In this document: positions 29,679 to 39,676 of the stretch, piece by piece
Numbering within the stretch: the first letter of the stretch is position 1
Layout: the number at the start of each line of letters is the position of its first letter
Source: Clostridium prolinivorans
GTDB lineage: Bacteria; Bacillota; Clostridia; Clostridiales; Clostridiaceae
Length of the DNA: 64,000 nucleotides
Assembly: GCF_004011155.1 (NCBI RefSeq)
Contig: NZ_RJWG01000005.1
Span: 1 to 64,000 of the forward strand
Direction: 5' to 3'
Notes under the pieces: generated by a model
Seen by the model: the letters and a program-made list of their open reading frames with translations, nothing else
The model's database searches: none
What the model was told of the DNA's origin: nothing
Position numbers and translations under genes: made by a program

Positions 29679-30101
29679 TTACTGAATTATAAATGAAAGT
29701 TCAGCTTCAGCTGCTTTTTTATCTTCAACATAAGCAACGGCCTTACCAATACCTACAGGTCCTCTTCTTTTTATAATTTCAACTTCAAGTCTTAAAGTAT
29801 CCCCTGGTACTACTTTTCTTCTAAACTTAGCTTTATCTATTCCAGTAAAATATCCTATTTTACCTTTAAATTCTTCTAGGCTCAAAAGAGCTACTGCTCC
29901 AGTTTGAGCTAAAGCTTCAATTATTAAAACACCAGGCATTACAGGTTCTTCAGGAAAATGTCCTTGAAAAAAATATTCATTCATAGTTACATTTTTATAA
30001 CCGACAGCTTTTACTCCCGGCTCTAAACTTTCTATTTTATCTACAAGAAGGAAAGGATACCTATGAGGTAAAATTTCCTTAATTTCTTTTATTCCTAACA
30101 T
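29679..30101 (-). CDS. fabZ: 3-hydroxyacyl-ACP dehydratase FabZ
   Basis: Hot-dog fold dehydratase of type II fatty acid synthesis. The family motif [14 protein letters not shown] carries the catalytic His, and [20 protein letters not shown] carries the catalytic Glu on the central helix. Length 140 residues is normal. No FabA or FabN paralogue is in the window, so how unsaturated chains are made is not visible here. Confidence 0.95.
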   Translation of the reverse strand: MLGIKEIKEILPHRYPFLLVDKIESLEPGVKAVGYKNVTMNEYFFQGHFPEEPVMPGVLIIEALAQTGAVALLSLEEFKGKIGYFTGIDKAKFRRKVVPGDTLRLEVEIIKRRGPVGIGKAVAYVEDKKAAEAELSFIIQ

Positions 30102-30116
30102 TTTTTGTCCTCCAAA

Positions 30117-30581
30117 TTAAATAATTCGAAATAAAGGCTGACCATATTCTACCATTTGCTCATTTTCAACTAATATTTCTGTAACAGTACCGTCAACTTC
30201 ACTCTCTATTTCATTCATTAATTTCATAGCCTCAATTATACATAAAGTATCGCCTTTTTTTACCTTTGAGCCTACCTTAACAAAAGGTTCTGCTCCAGGC
30301 CCAGATGAAGCGTAGAAAGTACCAACAATTGGAGAAGTTACAATAAATCCTTCTTCTTTTTTATCTTCCAAAAATTCTTCTTTAACATTATTTACTTCTT
30401 TTAAAGCAGGTTCTTTTTCTTCATATGCAATAGTTCTAAGAACTTCAGGTGCTCTATCAACAAATACCTGCTCATTCTTTTTTTCCATTTTTATTTTAAT
30501 TCCATTTAATTCTACTTCTAAAGAAGTCAGCTTTGAATCACTTACTGTTTTTATAAGTTCTTCAATAACTTTATAATCCAT
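30117..30581 (-). CDS. accB: Biotin carboxyl carrier protein of acetyl-CoA carboxylase
   Basis: A 154-residue BCCP. The C-terminal biotinyl domain (about 78-154) contains the biotin attachment site [10 protein letters not shown] with the target Lys, and ends in PLFRII. The N-terminal 75 residues are a helical segment and flexible acidic linker. Sits between fabF and fabZ in the operon. Confidence 0.95.
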   Translation of the reverse strand: MDYKVIEELIKTVSDSKLTSLEVELNGIKIKMEKKNEQVFVDRAPEVLRTIAYEEKEPALKEVNNVKEEFLEDKKEEGFIVTSPIVGTFYASSGPGAEPFVKVGSKVKKGDTLCIIEAMKLMNEIESEVDGTVTEILVENEQMVEYGQPLFRII

Positions 30582-30597
30582 AATAATCTCTCCTTAT

Positions 30598-31833
30598 TTA
30601 GCAGCTTTTTTTGAAAACTATTGTTGCGTTGTGTCCACCAAAACCTAATGAATTAGACATAGCATAAGTAAGTTCTGCTTTTCTTCCTTCATTTGGAACA
30701 TAATCTAAATCACAATCAGGATCTGGATCTTTATAATTAATAGTTGGAGGAATAAATCCTTCTTCAAGTGCTTTAACACATACTATAGCTTCAATAGCTC
30801 CTGCAGCTCCTAAAAGATGACCTGTCATAGATTTTGTTGAGCTTACTGGTACTTTATAAGCTGCTTCTTTTAATACTGACTTTATAGCCATAGTTTCATA
30901 TTTATCATTATAATAAGTACTTGTTCCATGTGCATTTATATAAGAAATTTCTTCTGGTTTTATTCCAGCATCTTCTATAGCAAGCTTCATAGCTCTTGCT
31001 CCGCCTTCTCCTTCTGGAGCTGGCTGTACCATATTATAAGCATCACAAGTAGAACCATAACCTACAAGCTCAGCATAAATTCTTGCTCCTCTTTTTTGTG
31101 CATGTTCTAAGCTTTCTAAAATAAGTATTCCTGCACCTTCTCCTATAACAAAACCACTTCTTTTTGCATCAAAAGGTATTGAAGCATTATTAGGATCATT
31201 GCTTGTAGTTAAAGCAGTCATATTAGCAAACCCAGCAACAGCTAATTCTGTAATAGATCCTTCTGAGCCTCCTGCAATCATTACATCAGCAATACCCTGC
31301 TGAATGATTTTCATAGCATCTCCTATAGCATTTGTACCTGTAGCACAAGCTGTAACTACAGAAGTACATACTCCCTTAGCTCCATATTTTATTGCTACAT
31401 TTCCAGCTGCCATGTTACTTATTGCCATAGGAATAAAAAATGGTGAAACTCTATTAGGCCCTTTTTCTAAAATATTTTTAACTTCTTTTTCTATAGTTGA
31501 AAGGCCCCCTATACCTGAACCAATTAAAACTCCAAATCTTTCTTTATTAATGCTTTCTAAATCTAAGCCTGAATCTTCTACAGCTTCTTTTGCTGCAGCC
31601 ATAGCAAGCTGACCGTATCTATCCATTCTTCTAGCTTCTTTTTTATCGATATAATTTTCTGGTTTAAAATCTTTAACTTCAGCAGCTATTTTAACTTTAC
31701 TTCTTTCTGCATCAAAAAGAGTTATAAAATCTATTCCATTCTTACCTTCTTTTATGCCTTTCCAAAAGGAACTAACATCATTTCCTAGTGGAGTTATAGC
31801 ACCCATCCCAGTAACCACAACTCTATTTTTCAT
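30598..31833 (-). CDS. fabF: 3-oxoacyl-ACP synthase II FabF
   Basis: Condensing enzyme elongating acyl-ACP with malonyl-ACP. Thiolase fold with the Cys-His-His triad: [11 protein letters not shown] (Cys about 163), [11 protein letters not shown] and [13 protein letters not shown]. Length 411 residues is normal. It is the only FabF/FabB-type enzyme in the cluster. It lies 69 bases after fabG. Confidence 0.95.
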   Translation of the reverse strand: MKNRVVVTGMGAITPLGNDVSSFWKGIKEGKNGIDFITLFDAERSKVKIAAEVKDFKPENYIDKKEARRMDRYGQLAMAAAKEAVEDSGLDLESINKERFGVLIGSGIGGLSTIEKEVKNILEKGPNRVSPFFIPMAISNMAAGNVAIKYGAKGVCTSVVTACATGTNAIGDAMKIIQQGIADVMIAGGSEGSITELAVAGFANMTALTTSNDPNNASIPFDAKRSGFVIGEGAGILILESLEHAQKRGARIYAELVGYGSTCDAYNMVQPAPEGEGGARAMKLAIEDAGIKPEEISYINAHGTSTYYNDKYETMAIKSVLKEAAYKVPVSSTKSMTGHLLGAAGAIEAIVCVKALEEGFIPPTINYKDPDPDCDLDYVPNEGRKAELTYAMSNSLGFGGHNATIVFKKSC

Positions 31834-31902
31834 ATTTTCACCTCTTATTTAAATTTAAAATAGAATAATAAATATTAATAAATAAAATACATAAAAATAT
31901 TT

Positions 31903-32643
31903 TTACATTACCATTCCGCCGTCTACATTTATAACTTGACCTGTTATATAATTTGAACTATCTGAAGATAAAAATGCTACTAAGTTTGCTACATCTTCAG
32001 GACTTCCAAGTCTTTTTAGTGGTACATTTTCTAAAAGTTTTTCTTTAATTTTGTCAGATAATACCTCTGTCATATCTGTAGTTATAAAACCTGGTGCAAC
32101 AGCATTTACTGTAATTCCTCTTGCTCCTAATTCTTTAGCTACAGACTTTGTAAAACCTATAATTCCAGCCTTTGCAGCAGCATAATTAGCCTGACCTGCA
32201 TTACCTATAAGCCCTATAACTGAAGAAATATTTATTATTTTCCCGCTTTTTTGTTTAAGCATTATAGAACTTGCATGTTTTGTACAATTAAATACACCTT
32301 TTAAATTTACTTCTATAACCTTGTCAAAATCCTCTTCTTTCATTCTAAGAAGAAGAGTGTCTCTAGTTATTCCAGCATTATTAACTAGAATATCTAATCT
32401 TCCAAATTTTTCTACTGCAAATTTTATAACTTTTTCTGCATCTTCTATTTTACTTACATCGCCTTTAATTGCCTCAGCTTTTCCACCAAAACTTATTATT
32501 TCATCAATAAGTTCTTTAGCTTCCTTTTCACTGCTTCTATAGTTTATAACTACAGAAGCTCCTAGTCTAGAAAGCTTTAATGCAATGGCTTTCCCTATGC
32601 CTCTACCAGCTCCTGTAACTACAGCTACTTTACCAGTTAACAT
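31903..32643 (-). CDS. fabG: 3-oxoacyl-ACP reductase FabG
   Basis: NADPH-dependent short-chain dehydrogenase of 246 residues. The nucleotide loop is TGAGRGIGKAIA, NNAG is in LVNNAGITRD, catalytic Ser is in NISSVIG and the YxxxK pair in NYAAAKAGIIG. The C-terminus ITGQVINVDGGMVM is typical. Three bases separate it from fabD. Confidence 0.95.
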   Translation of the reverse strand: MLTGKVAVVTGAGRGIGKAIALKLSRLGASVVINYRSSEKEAKELIDEIISFGGKAEAIKGDVSKIEDAEKVIKFAVEKFGRLDILVNNAGITRDTLLLRMKEEDFDKVIEVNLKGVFNCTKHASSIMLKQKSGKIINISSVIGLIGNAGQANYAAAKAGIIGFTKSVAKELGARGITVNAVAPGFITTDMTEVLSDKIKEKLLENVPLKRLGSPEDVANLVAFLSSDSSNYITGQVINVDGGMVM

Positions 32644-32645
32644 TA

Positions 32646-33587
32646 TTATCTCTCCTGACTATTTAATATTTCTAAAGTTTTTTCTAAAGACTTTAAATCT
32701 TCAACATTTAAAACCTTAACTTTTCTATTAATTTTTTTAATAAATCCACTTAAAACTTTTCCAGGTCCAAGCTCTACAAAAGTATCAACTCCATCTTCAA
32801 GCATTCTTCTTATAGAGTTTTCCCATAAAACTGAGCTTTTTACCTGTTTTTCTAAAAGTCCTTTAATTTCAGAAGTTTCTTCTACATATTGAGCCGTAAC
32901 ATTGGTTATATATGGGATATTTATATTATTAAGTTCAACATTTTTTAATTCTTCTTTAAGCTTTTCAGCTGCACTTTCAAGCATAGATGTATGAAAAGGT
33001 GCACTAACTGAGAGAGGAATAACTTTTGCTCCTCTTTCTTTAGCTATTTTACTTGCAGCTTCAACTGCAGCAATTTCCCCGCCTATAACTATTTGTCCTG
33101 GACAGTTAAAATTTGCTGGTTCAACTATACCTTTATCTCCTGCCTCAGCACATATTTTTCTTACATCTTCAGCATCTAATCCTAAAATAGCAGCCATAGT
33201 ACCTACACCTATAGGTACAGCTTCCTGCATAAATTTACCTCTTTTTTTAACCAATCTGACAGCATCAGAAAAGTTTAAAACACCGCTGCATACTAAAGCT
33301 GAATATTCTCCAAGACTTAAACCTGCAGTAACATCTGGGACTATACCCTTTTCTTCTAAAGCTTTTAAACAAGCTATGCTTACTGTAAGAATTGCAGGTT
33401 GAGTATTTTCAGTTATATCTAAAGCATCTTTTGGTCCTTCAAAACATATTTTACTTATTTCAAAGCCTAAAGCTTTATCAGCTTCATCAAAAATATCATA
33501 ACAAACCTTTATATTATCTGCAAGTTCCTTTCCCATGCCAACATATTGAGAGCCTTGACCGGCAAATACAAATGCAACTTTACCCAT
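32646..33587 (-). CDS. fabD: Malonyl-CoA-ACP transacylase FabD
   Basis: Loads malonyl groups onto ACP. N-terminal KVAFVFAGQGSQYVGMGKEL and the active-site serine elbow GLSLGEYSALV (GxSxG), the catalytic His in VSAPFHTSML and the oxyanion Gln in GQGSQ. Length 313 residues is typical. It is between fabK and fabG. Confidence 0.95.
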   Translation of the reverse strand: MGKVAFVFAGQGSQYVGMGKELADNIKVCYDIFDEADKALGFEISKICFEGPKDALDITENTQPAILTVSIACLKALEEKGIVPDVTAGLSLGEYSALVCSGVLNFSDAVRLVKKRGKFMQEAVPIGVGTMAAILGLDAEDVRKICAEAGDKGIVEPANFNCPGQIVIGGEIAAVEAASKIAKERGAKVIPLSVSAPFHTSMLESAAEKLKEELKNVELNNINIPYITNVTAQYVEETSEIKGLLEKQVKSSVLWENSIRRMLEDGVDTFVELGPGKVLSGFIKKINRKVKVLNVEDLKSLEKTLEILNSQER

Positions 33588-33599
33588 AATTACTGTCTC

Positions 33600-34535
33600 C
33601 TATACCGTAAATTTTTTTATTACAGCCTCTGCTTCTGTAAACATCTCTTCAATAATTTCTTTGCAAGTTTGTTTTTTATTTATAAGACCTGCTATTTGTC
33701 CAGCCATTACAGAACCAAAATCTACATCACCATCACGAACTGCTCTAGGAAGGCATCCTTTACCTAAAGCATCATATTCTTCAAGTGGTGCTCCATTTTT
33801 CTCAAGAAGTTGAAATTGTCTTGCAAGTTTATTTCTTATAACTCTTACAGGGTGTCCTGTAGGTCTTCCTGTAACTACAGTGTCTATATCTTTAGCAGCT
33901 AAAACTTTTTGCTTATAATTTTCATGCACTGTACATTCCTCTGCAACTAAAAATCTAGTTCCTACCTGAACCCCTTCTGCACCAAGCATAAATGCTGCAG
34001 CTACACCTCTTCCATCACCAATTCCTCCTGCTGCAATTACAGGTATATTTACTGCATCTACAACTTGAGGAACTAATGCCATAGTAGTAAGTTCTCCAAC
34101 GTGTCCTCCTGATTCACAGCCTTCAGCAACTACCGCATCTACTCCTGCTCTTTCCATTCTTTTAGCTAACGCTACAGAAGGCACTACTGGTATTACAGTA
34201 ATCCCATGAGATTTCCACATATCTATATACTTTCCAGGGTTTCCTGCTCCTGTAGTTACAACTTTTACTCCTTCTTCACATACAAGCTTTGCTAAAGCTT
34301 CTGCATTTTCGCTCATAAGCATTATATTTACGCCAAAAGGTTTATCAGTAAGTTCCTTTGTTTTTCTTATTTCTTGTCTTATATAATCAACTGGTGCATT
34401 AGCTCCCGCAATAAGGCCTAATCCTCCTGCATTAGAAACAGCTGAAGCTAAAGAACTGTCAGCTATCCAAGCCATACCACCTTGAATAATTGGATATTTT
34501 ATCCCTATCATATCGCATAAAGCAGACTTAAACAT
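33600..34535 (-). CDS. fabK: Enoyl-ACP reductase II FabK (FMN-dependent)
   Basis: FMN-dependent enoyl-ACP reductase, the triclosan-tolerant alternative to FabI. TIM-barrel of the nitronate monooxygenase family: IKYPIIQGGMAWIAD, GLGLIAGANAP, VAEGCESGGHVGE and the FMN-phosphate loop AAGGIGDGRGVAAAFMLGAEGVQ-like region. Length 311 residues matches FabK. A very good AGGAGG site precedes the ATG. It fills the last reduction step in this cluster; no FabI or FabL is seen. Confidence 0.93.
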   Translation of the reverse strand: MFKSALCDMIGIKYPIIQGGMAWIADSSLASAVSNAGGLGLIAGANAPVDYIRQEIRKTKELTDKPFGVNIMLMSENAEALAKLVCEEGVKVVTTGAGNPGKYIDMWKSHGITVIPVVPSVALAKRMERAGVDAVVAEGCESGGHVGELTTMALVPQVVDAVNIPVIAAGGIGDGRGVAAAFMLGAEGVQVGTRFLVAEECTVHENYKQKVLAAKDIDTVVTGRPTGHPVRVIRNKLARQFQLLEKNGAPLEEYDALGKGCLPRAVRDGDVDFGSVMAGQIAGLINKKQTCKEIIEEMFTEAEAVIKKFTV

Positions 34536-34643
34536 AATATTCCTCCTAATTTAAAATTTAAATAAATTTATCTTTTATTTTTTCTTTAGAACATTTAACT
34601 TATACTATTTATAAGTCTTACTAATTTGACTACATATACAATT

Positions 34644-35624
34644 TTACCACTCTATTAAACAAGCTGCCCATGTAAATCCTGCTCCAAAAGCTACTAAAAT
34701 TAATTTATCACCTTTTTTAATAAGCTCTTTTTCAGCCATTTCTTCTAATGCTATAGGTATACTTGCAGCTGAAGTGTTACCATAATGCTGTAAATTTAAA
34801 AAGAATTTATCCTTTGAAACTCCAAGTTTTTTAGCTGCAAGTTCTATTATTCTATAATTAGCCTGATGAGGAACTATATATTTAATATCATCTAAGCTAT
34901 TGCCTGAATCTTTAAGCACTTTATCCACTGCTTCTAAAATTATGTTTGTAGCAAATTTAAATACTTCTCTGCCATCCATAGTTATTTTTATATCTTTAAT
35001 ACTTTCTTTGGAATTAACTAAAGGATTTTTTACTGGAATGGCTCCTTCTCCTATACCTAAAAATTCACTTTTTCTTCCATCAGCACCACAAAAAATTGAT
35101 GAAATTCCTTTTTCTTCACTTGGCTCAAGAACTACTGCTCCTGATCCATCACCAAAAAGCACACAAGTATTTCTATCTTCCCAATCAGTAACTTTGGAAA
35201 GTACTTCTGCACCTATAATAAGTGCTTTCTTACTTTGTCCTGTCTTTATAAATTGTGAACCTATATTTAAGGCATATATAAAACCTGAACAAGCTGCAGA
35301 TATATCAAAGCAAGCAGCATTAAAAGCTCCAATATTCTTTTGAACAAAAACTGCCGTAGATGGACTTAAAGCATCAGGGGAAGAAGTAGCAACTACAATT
35401 AAGTCTATTTCTTCTGGTGAAATTTTAGCATTATCTAACGCTTTTAATGCTGCTTTAGATGCTAAATCAGATGTGTTTTCTCCAGAAGAAAGTCTTCTTT
35501 CTTTAATTCCTGTTCTTGTACTTATCCACTCATCACTTGTATCTACAAATTTTGATAAATCATCATTAGTCATAATATGATCTGGAACGTATTTACCCAC
35601 TCCAGTAATTTTAACTTCTTTCAT
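34644..35624 (-). CDS. fabH: 3-oxoacyl-ACP synthase III FabH
   Basis: Initiates chain synthesis by condensing acyl-CoA with malonyl-ACP. Thiolase fold with active-site Cys about 111 in ISAACSGFIYAL, His in IVPHQANYRI and Asn in YGNTSAASIP. The ATG at 35624 follows GAAAGGATG; an ATG nine bases upstream lies inside that site. Length 326 residues. It lies downstream of fabT, with 101 bases between; I see no terminator there. Confidence 0.95.
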   Translation of the reverse strand: MKEVKITGVGKYVPDHIMTNDDLSKFVDTSDEWISTRTGIKERRLSSGENTSDLASKAALKALDNAKISPEEIDLIVVATSSPDALSPSTAVFVQKNIGAFNAACFDISAACSGFIYALNIGSQFIKTGQSKKALIIGAEVLSKVTDWEDRNTCVLFGDGSGAVVLEPSEEKGISSIFCGADGRKSEFLGIGEGAIPVKNPLVNSKESIKDIKITMDGREVFKFATNIILEAVDKVLKDSGNSLDDIKYIVPHQANYRIIELAAKKLGVSKDKFFLNLQHYGNTSAASIPIALEEMAEKELIKKGDKLILVAFGAGFTWAACLIEW

Positions 35625-35725
35625 TATATTCATCCTTTCAAACTAAACAGATTAAATTTAAATTTATTTATAAATTTTATTATAATACTTGCACATAAAC
35701 AAGTATATCATTTATTAAGTATTAT

Positions 35726-36214
35726 TTACACTTTTAATTTTAAATTTAGTCGATTTTTTCCATTAATTTCAATATTGTATTTAGATTTAAAAAAATCATT
35801 TAGATTTTTTAATGAATATACTAAAATTTGTTCCTGTTCTTGACTTAATCCTTTTATAATTGCTTTAATCATATCTTTATGAAATTTATCATGTATCCTA
35901 TAAACTAATTTACCTTTTTTAGTTAGTTGTATTAAAACAACTCTTTTATCTTCCTCTAATCTCTTTCTTTCAACATAACCTTTTTTTACAAGATTACTTA
36001 TAGCTGTAGTTAAAGTTCCTACAGTTATTTTTAAATCTTTAGCAACTTCAGACATTGTTCTTGCTTCATTAATTCCAATTGCTTCTATTGTATGTATTTC
36101 TGTAATTGATAAATCCTTAAATTCTTCTCCACTTAAAGCTCTTTGTTCAATTATTAAAATATTATTAAAAATATCTACTAAAAGTTCATTTAAAACATTT
36201 ATTGTCTTGTCCAT
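35726..36214 (-). CDS. fabT: MarR-family fatty acid regulator FabT
   Basis: A MarR-type winged-helix repressor of 162 residues (about 22-120: TVGTLTTAISNLVKKGYVERKRLEEDKRVVLIQLT with the wing). FabT represses fatty acid genes together with acyl-ACP. The ATG at 36214 fits the GGAGAG binding site; an earlier ATG at 36232 overlaps it. It is the first gene of the fab/acc operon, and two FabT boxes lie at its own promoter, so autoregulated control of the whole operon is likely. Confidence 0.92.
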   Translation of the reverse strand: MDKTINVLNELLVDIFNNILIIEQRALSGEEFKDLSITEIHTIEAIGINEARTMSEVAKDLKITVGTLTTAISNLVKKGYVERKRLEEDKRVVLIQLTKKGKLVYRIHDKFHKDMIKAIIKGLSQEQEQILVYSLKNLNDFFKSKYNIEINGKNRLNLKLKV

Positions 36215-36294
36215 AAAATACACACTCTCCATTTATTTAAGGCACTTTCATATAATTGTGCTTTTTATCAACCCCTAATTTCAATATTAAAATG

Positions 36295-36356
36295 TTTGAC
36301 TATCAAAATAAATACTTTGACAGTCAAAGTATATAGAAAAAGTAAATGATTGTCAA
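36295..36356 (-). promoter_or_regulatory. fabT/fab operon promoter with two FabT boxes
   Basis: On the minus strand TTGACA (36351-36356), a 17-base spacer and TATACT (36328-36333) form a near-perfect SigA promoter. ACTTTGACTGTCAAAGT (36314-36330) and TTTGATAGTCAAA (36295-36307) are palindromes matching the known FabT operator (TTTGACTGTCAAA), one overlapping the -10 and start and the other about 20 bases downstream. Occupancy would block initiation. Confidence 0.88.
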
Positions 36357-36427
36357 TAATAATTTCCAAAAATAAACAATTAACAATGTATGAACAAATT
36401 TTTATCTAAAATGAATAAACAATAAAT

Positions 36428-36492
36428 AAGCACAAAATTAAGTGTTTTTTAATTTTATCTTAAAAAGAAATCAACACTAATTTTTGTGCTTT
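36428..36492 (-). terminator. Intrinsic terminator region after the CUT1 permease
   Basis: AAGCACAAAATTAAGTGTT (36428-36446) pairs imperfectly with AACACTAATTTTTGTGCTT (36474-36492) around a 27-base AT-rich loop. It lies beyond the stop-side of the permease at 36517 on the minus strand and before fabT's region. Confidence 0.6.
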
Positions 36493-36516
36493 AATAAATA
36501 TTTTCTAAATATTCTT

Positions 36517-37353
36517 CTATTCTTTCATTCCTGAAGTAGCAATTCCTTTTACAAAATTTTTCTGAAATATTAAGAAAAATATTATTGTTGGTATAGTAAG
36601 TATCATAACTCCAGCTGTTACCTGATTCCATAAAGAATAATACTGTCCATAGAAAGAATTAAGCCCTACAGGGAGAGTATAATGTTCTGAAGTTGAAGCT
36701 AAAAGGCTAGGCCACATAAAACTATTCCAGTTTCCTGCAAAAGTTAATATAAATTGTGTTGACAAAGCTGGTTTAGCAAGAGGCATAGCTATTTTCCAAA
36801 ATATTTTAAATCTTCCCATTCCATCTATTAATGCTGCTTCTTCAAGAGATTTAGGTATATTAAGAAAAAACTGTCTCATTAAAAATATATTAAAAAGACT
36901 ATATAAAAATGGTATAGTTAACCCTTGATAAGAATCTACCCATCCAAGTTTTGACAAAAGCATATAAGTAGGTACCATTACTACCTGACCTGGAACCATC
37001 ATCATAGCCAAAATTACATAGAAAATAATTTTTTTACCTGGGAACTCCATCCTGGCAAGAGCATATCCTGCCATAGAATTTATTATCATATTACCTGCTG
37101 TAACAATAAAAGCAACTATAACACTATTTAAAAACCATCTTAAAAAAGGAAACTTAGACCATATATAGGTATAATTTTCAAATGTAAGTTTAGAAAAATC
37201 TACGCTCATTTTGGCTGTTTCTGAAGCTGGTTTAAAAGATGTTATTAAAGTCCATATAAAAGGTGCTAAGCAAATAAAAGCATAGAATATAGCAATGGCA
37301 TAAAATATAATTTTAACTATTGAAATTTTTTTAATTTTTTTTGTATTTTCCAT
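36517..37353 (-). CDS. CUT1 sugar ABC transporter permease (MalG-like)
   Basis: A 278-residue inner membrane permease with six membrane segments. The EAA loop EEAALIDGMGRFKIFWKIAMPLAKP (about 182-206) would contact the ATPase. The C-terminal QKNFVKGIATSGMKE is typical of MalG/UgpE-type subunits. It is the last gene of the GH65-LacI-SBP-MalF-MalG module. No ATPase gene is adjacent; such importers share a common MsmX/MsmK-type ATPase. Confidence 0.9.
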   Translation of the reverse strand: MENTKKIKKISIVKIIFYAIAIFYAFICLAPFIWTLITSFKPASETAKMSVDFSKLTFENYTYIWSKFPFLRWFLNSVIVAFIVTAGNMIINSMAGYALARMEFPGKKIIFYVILAMMMVPGQVVMVPTYMLLSKLGWVDSYQGLTIPFLYSLFNIFLMRQFFLNIPKSLEEAALIDGMGRFKIFWKIAMPLAKPALSTQFILTFAGNWNSFMWPSLLASTSEHYTLPVGLNSFYGQYYSLWNQVTAGVMILTIPTIIFFLIFQKNFVKGIATSGMKE

Positions 37354-37367
37354 ATACTATATCCTCC

Positions 37368-38324
37368 TTACATTGATGTTTCTTCACCAAACAGTTTTCT
37401 TTGTATAACTGTTAGTGCAAAAATAATTAAAAATAATATAAAAGCAACAGCACAAGCCTCTCCCATTTTAAATTCTCTAAAACCTGTTCTTGTTAAATAA
37501 AGTACTACGGTCATAGTAGAATCCAAAGGGCCTCCTGTCCCTTGTGATACAACATATGCTTGGTCATATACCTGAAAACATCCTATCATTGAAACTACTA
37601 AGTTAAAAAATACAGTTGGCTTAAGCATAGGTAAAGTTATATATCTAAATAACTGCCAGCTATTAGCACCATCCATATCAGCAGCTTCATATAAAGAATC
37701 TGGTATGTCTTGAAGCCCTGCTAAAAATATTACCATATAAAGCCCAACTGAAGACCAAACTGCCATAGCCATAATAACTGGTAGTGCAAATTTAGGTTCA
37801 GATAAAAAATTATATGACTTTATTCCAAATATTGATGTAATTTTATTTATAACACCATCTTGTTTAAAAAGAAATAAAAATATTACTGATACAGCTACAG
37901 CAGAAGTTTGAGTTGGTATATAATAAACAGTTCTAAAAAAAGATTTGCCTTTTATTTTACCATTAACTACAATAGCAAGTAAAAGTGCTATAATAAGCTG
38001 GATAGGAACTACACCAAGAGTATATTTTGTTGTGTTTTTTAAAGCTTTTAAAAATGTTTCATTTTTTAATACTGAAATATAATTATTTAGTCCTACCCAT
38101 TTTGCTTGAAACATAGAATTAGCATCTAAAAATGAATACTCCTTAAAACTTAACATAAAAGCTACAAAAAGTGGACCTATAAAAAATATAGATACTAATA
38201 TAATAAAAGGAGCCATAAAAAGCAGTCCTTCTATTTTCTCTTTTTTAGCTAAAGTTTTCATACTGCTTTTTTTATTAGTTTTTCTATTTTTTAAAATTAC
38301 GCTATCTTTCACATTAGATTCCAT
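37368..38324 (-). CDS. CUT1 sugar ABC transporter permease (MalF-like)
   Basis: A 318-residue permease with a basic N-terminus and about six membrane segments. EAA loop: YEAADMDGANSWQLFRYITLPMLKP (about 215-240). Partner of the downstream MalG-like protein, 14 bases apart. It follows the solute-binding lipoprotein on the same strand. Substrate inferred from the linked GH65 phosphorylase to be an alpha-linked glucose disaccharide; unproven. Confidence 0.9.
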   Translation of the reverse strand: MESNVKDSVILKNRKTNKKSSMKTLAKKEKIEGLLFMAPFIILVSIFFIGPLFVAFMLSFKEYSFLDANSMFQAKWVGLNNYISVLKNETFLKALKNTTKYTLGVVPIQLIIALLLAIVVNGKIKGKSFFRTVYYIPTQTSAVAVSVIFLFLFKQDGVINKITSIFGIKSYNFLSEPKFALPVIMAMAVWSSVGLYMVIFLAGLQDIPDSLYEAADMDGANSWQLFRYITLPMLKPTVFFNLVVSMIGCFQVYDQAYVVSQGTGGPLDSTMTVVLYLTRTGFREFKMGEACAVAFILFLIIFALTVIQRKLFGEETSM

Positions 38325-38382
38325 AAAAGTCCCTCCATCCCCTATTTTTTAAAAGGGGCGTGAAGGCCCCCTGTAATTATAA

Positions 38383-39609
38383 TTATTTAACTGCTTCTTC
38401 TGCTTCTTTTAAAGCTGTTGCAGCATCTGCTTTACCAAACTGAATTTTTTCACCTGCTTTAGATAAAGCATCTAAAATTTTGCTTCCATTTAATCCATAA
38501 TTTGCAACCGTTGCTCCTTCAGTAGCATCTATTAGGGCTTTTCTTTCTGGGAATTTAGAAATATAAACATCTGCCATAGATTTTCTTGAAGGTATTGCAA
38601 GACCGCTTTCTGCAACTATTTTTAATCCTTCTTTGCCTGTTAAAAATTTAGCAGCTTCCATAGCTTCTTTTTTAACTTTTGAGTCTTTATTAAGAACATA
38701 AGCAACTGTAAACATTAAATTCCCATTTTGCTTTCCTTTAGGAAGCGTAACCATGCCATATTTAACATCTGGAGCATTTTGAGCCATATAAGGTATTACC
38801 CATCCTCCAGCCATAATCATAGCTGTTTTCTTTTGTGCAAAAGCTGCACCTGCCCAGTCAGTTCCCATATCTTTGAATGTAGCACCTGTCTTATTTTTTA
38901 TGAAAGAATAATAAAAATCTAATGCTTCTACTGCTTCTTTACTATTAAAAGCAGGTTTATCCCCATCGTTAATTTTTCCTCCATTTTGAAGTATAAATGC
39001 TCCAAATCTTTGAGGGTCATTTTCAATACATAAACCGTAAACTCCATCTTTAGTTGTTTTTTCTGCAGCAATTTTTAATTCTTCCCATGTTGTAGGTGGA
39101 TTAATTCCTGCTTTTTCAAACATGTCTTTATTATAATAAAGAACTAAAGGATTGTAATCTTTTGGTATACCGTATGTTTTTCCATTCATTTGATAACCTT
39201 CTAAAAGGTTAGGAAAGAAGTCTTTCATATCTTCTTTATCTAAATATTCATCAATTGGATCTATAATTCCTTCTTTCATAAACTTTGAAGCAAGAGATAC
39301 ATCAAGATAATATATATCCGGAGCTGTTTTTGAGGCTATTTTACTTTGAATAGCTTGTAAATAATCACCAGTTATAACTTCTTTTTTAATTACTATATTT
39401 GGATATTTATTTTGAAAAGCTTGAATTTGATCGTCTAACATCTTAGTTTCTGCATCATTTGATCCCCAACATCCTAACCTTACAATTTTTACATCTTTAT
39501 CATCTGAATTTTGGTTAGTTGAGTTAGTATTATTTTTTGTACATCCTGCAAATATACTTGTACTAATTAAAGCACTTAATAATAAAGCTGATAATTTTTT
39601 TCTTTTCAT
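38383..39609 (-). CDS. CUT1 sugar-binding lipoprotein
   Basis: Extracellular solute-binding protein family 1. A lipobox FAGC (Cys about 23) follows a basic, hydrophobic signal peptide. The mature domain contains LGCWGSNDAETKMLDD, KTAPDIYYLDVSL and WEELKIAAEKTTKDGVYGL, typical of family 1 binding proteins. I chose the ATG at 39609, 8 bases after GGGGG, over one 6 bases upstream. Starts the transporter part of the module, with a LacI-type operator just upstream. Confidence 0.9.
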   Translation of the reverse strand: MKRKKLSALLLSALISTSIFAGCTKNNTNSTNQNSDDKDVKIVRLGCWGSNDAETKMLDDQIQAFQNKYPNIVIKKEVITGDYLQAIQSKIASKTAPDIYYLDVSLASKFMKEGIIDPIDEYLDKEDMKDFFPNLLEGYQMNGKTYGIPKDYNPLVLYYNKDMFEKAGINPPTTWEELKIAAEKTTKDGVYGLCIENDPQRFGAFILQNGGKINDGDKPAFNSKEAVEALDFYYSFIKNKTGATFKDMGTDWAGAAFAQKKTAMIMAGGWVIPYMAQNAPDVKYGMVTLPKGKQNGNLMFTVAYVLNKDSKVKKEAMEAAKFLTGKEGLKIVAESGLAIPSRKSMADVYISKFPERKALIDATEGATVANYGLNGSKILDALSKAGEKIQFGKADAATALKEAEEAVK

Positions 39610-39662
39610 TTTCATTCCCCCTGTATTATAATAATATTGGATATTTATTTAAACCTACAATT

Positions 39663-39676
39663 TGATAAACGTTTTC
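39663..39676 (-). promoter_or_regulatory. LacI-family operator upstream of the binding protein
   Basis: GAAAACGTTTATC (minus strand) is a near-palindrome with the central CG typical of LacI-family operators. A related half-conserved sequence, GATAAACAATTTTC, is at 39734-39749. They flank the promoter region of the transporter genes, directly downstream of the lacI-type gene, and could also be a CcpA (cre) site. Confidence 0.6.
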
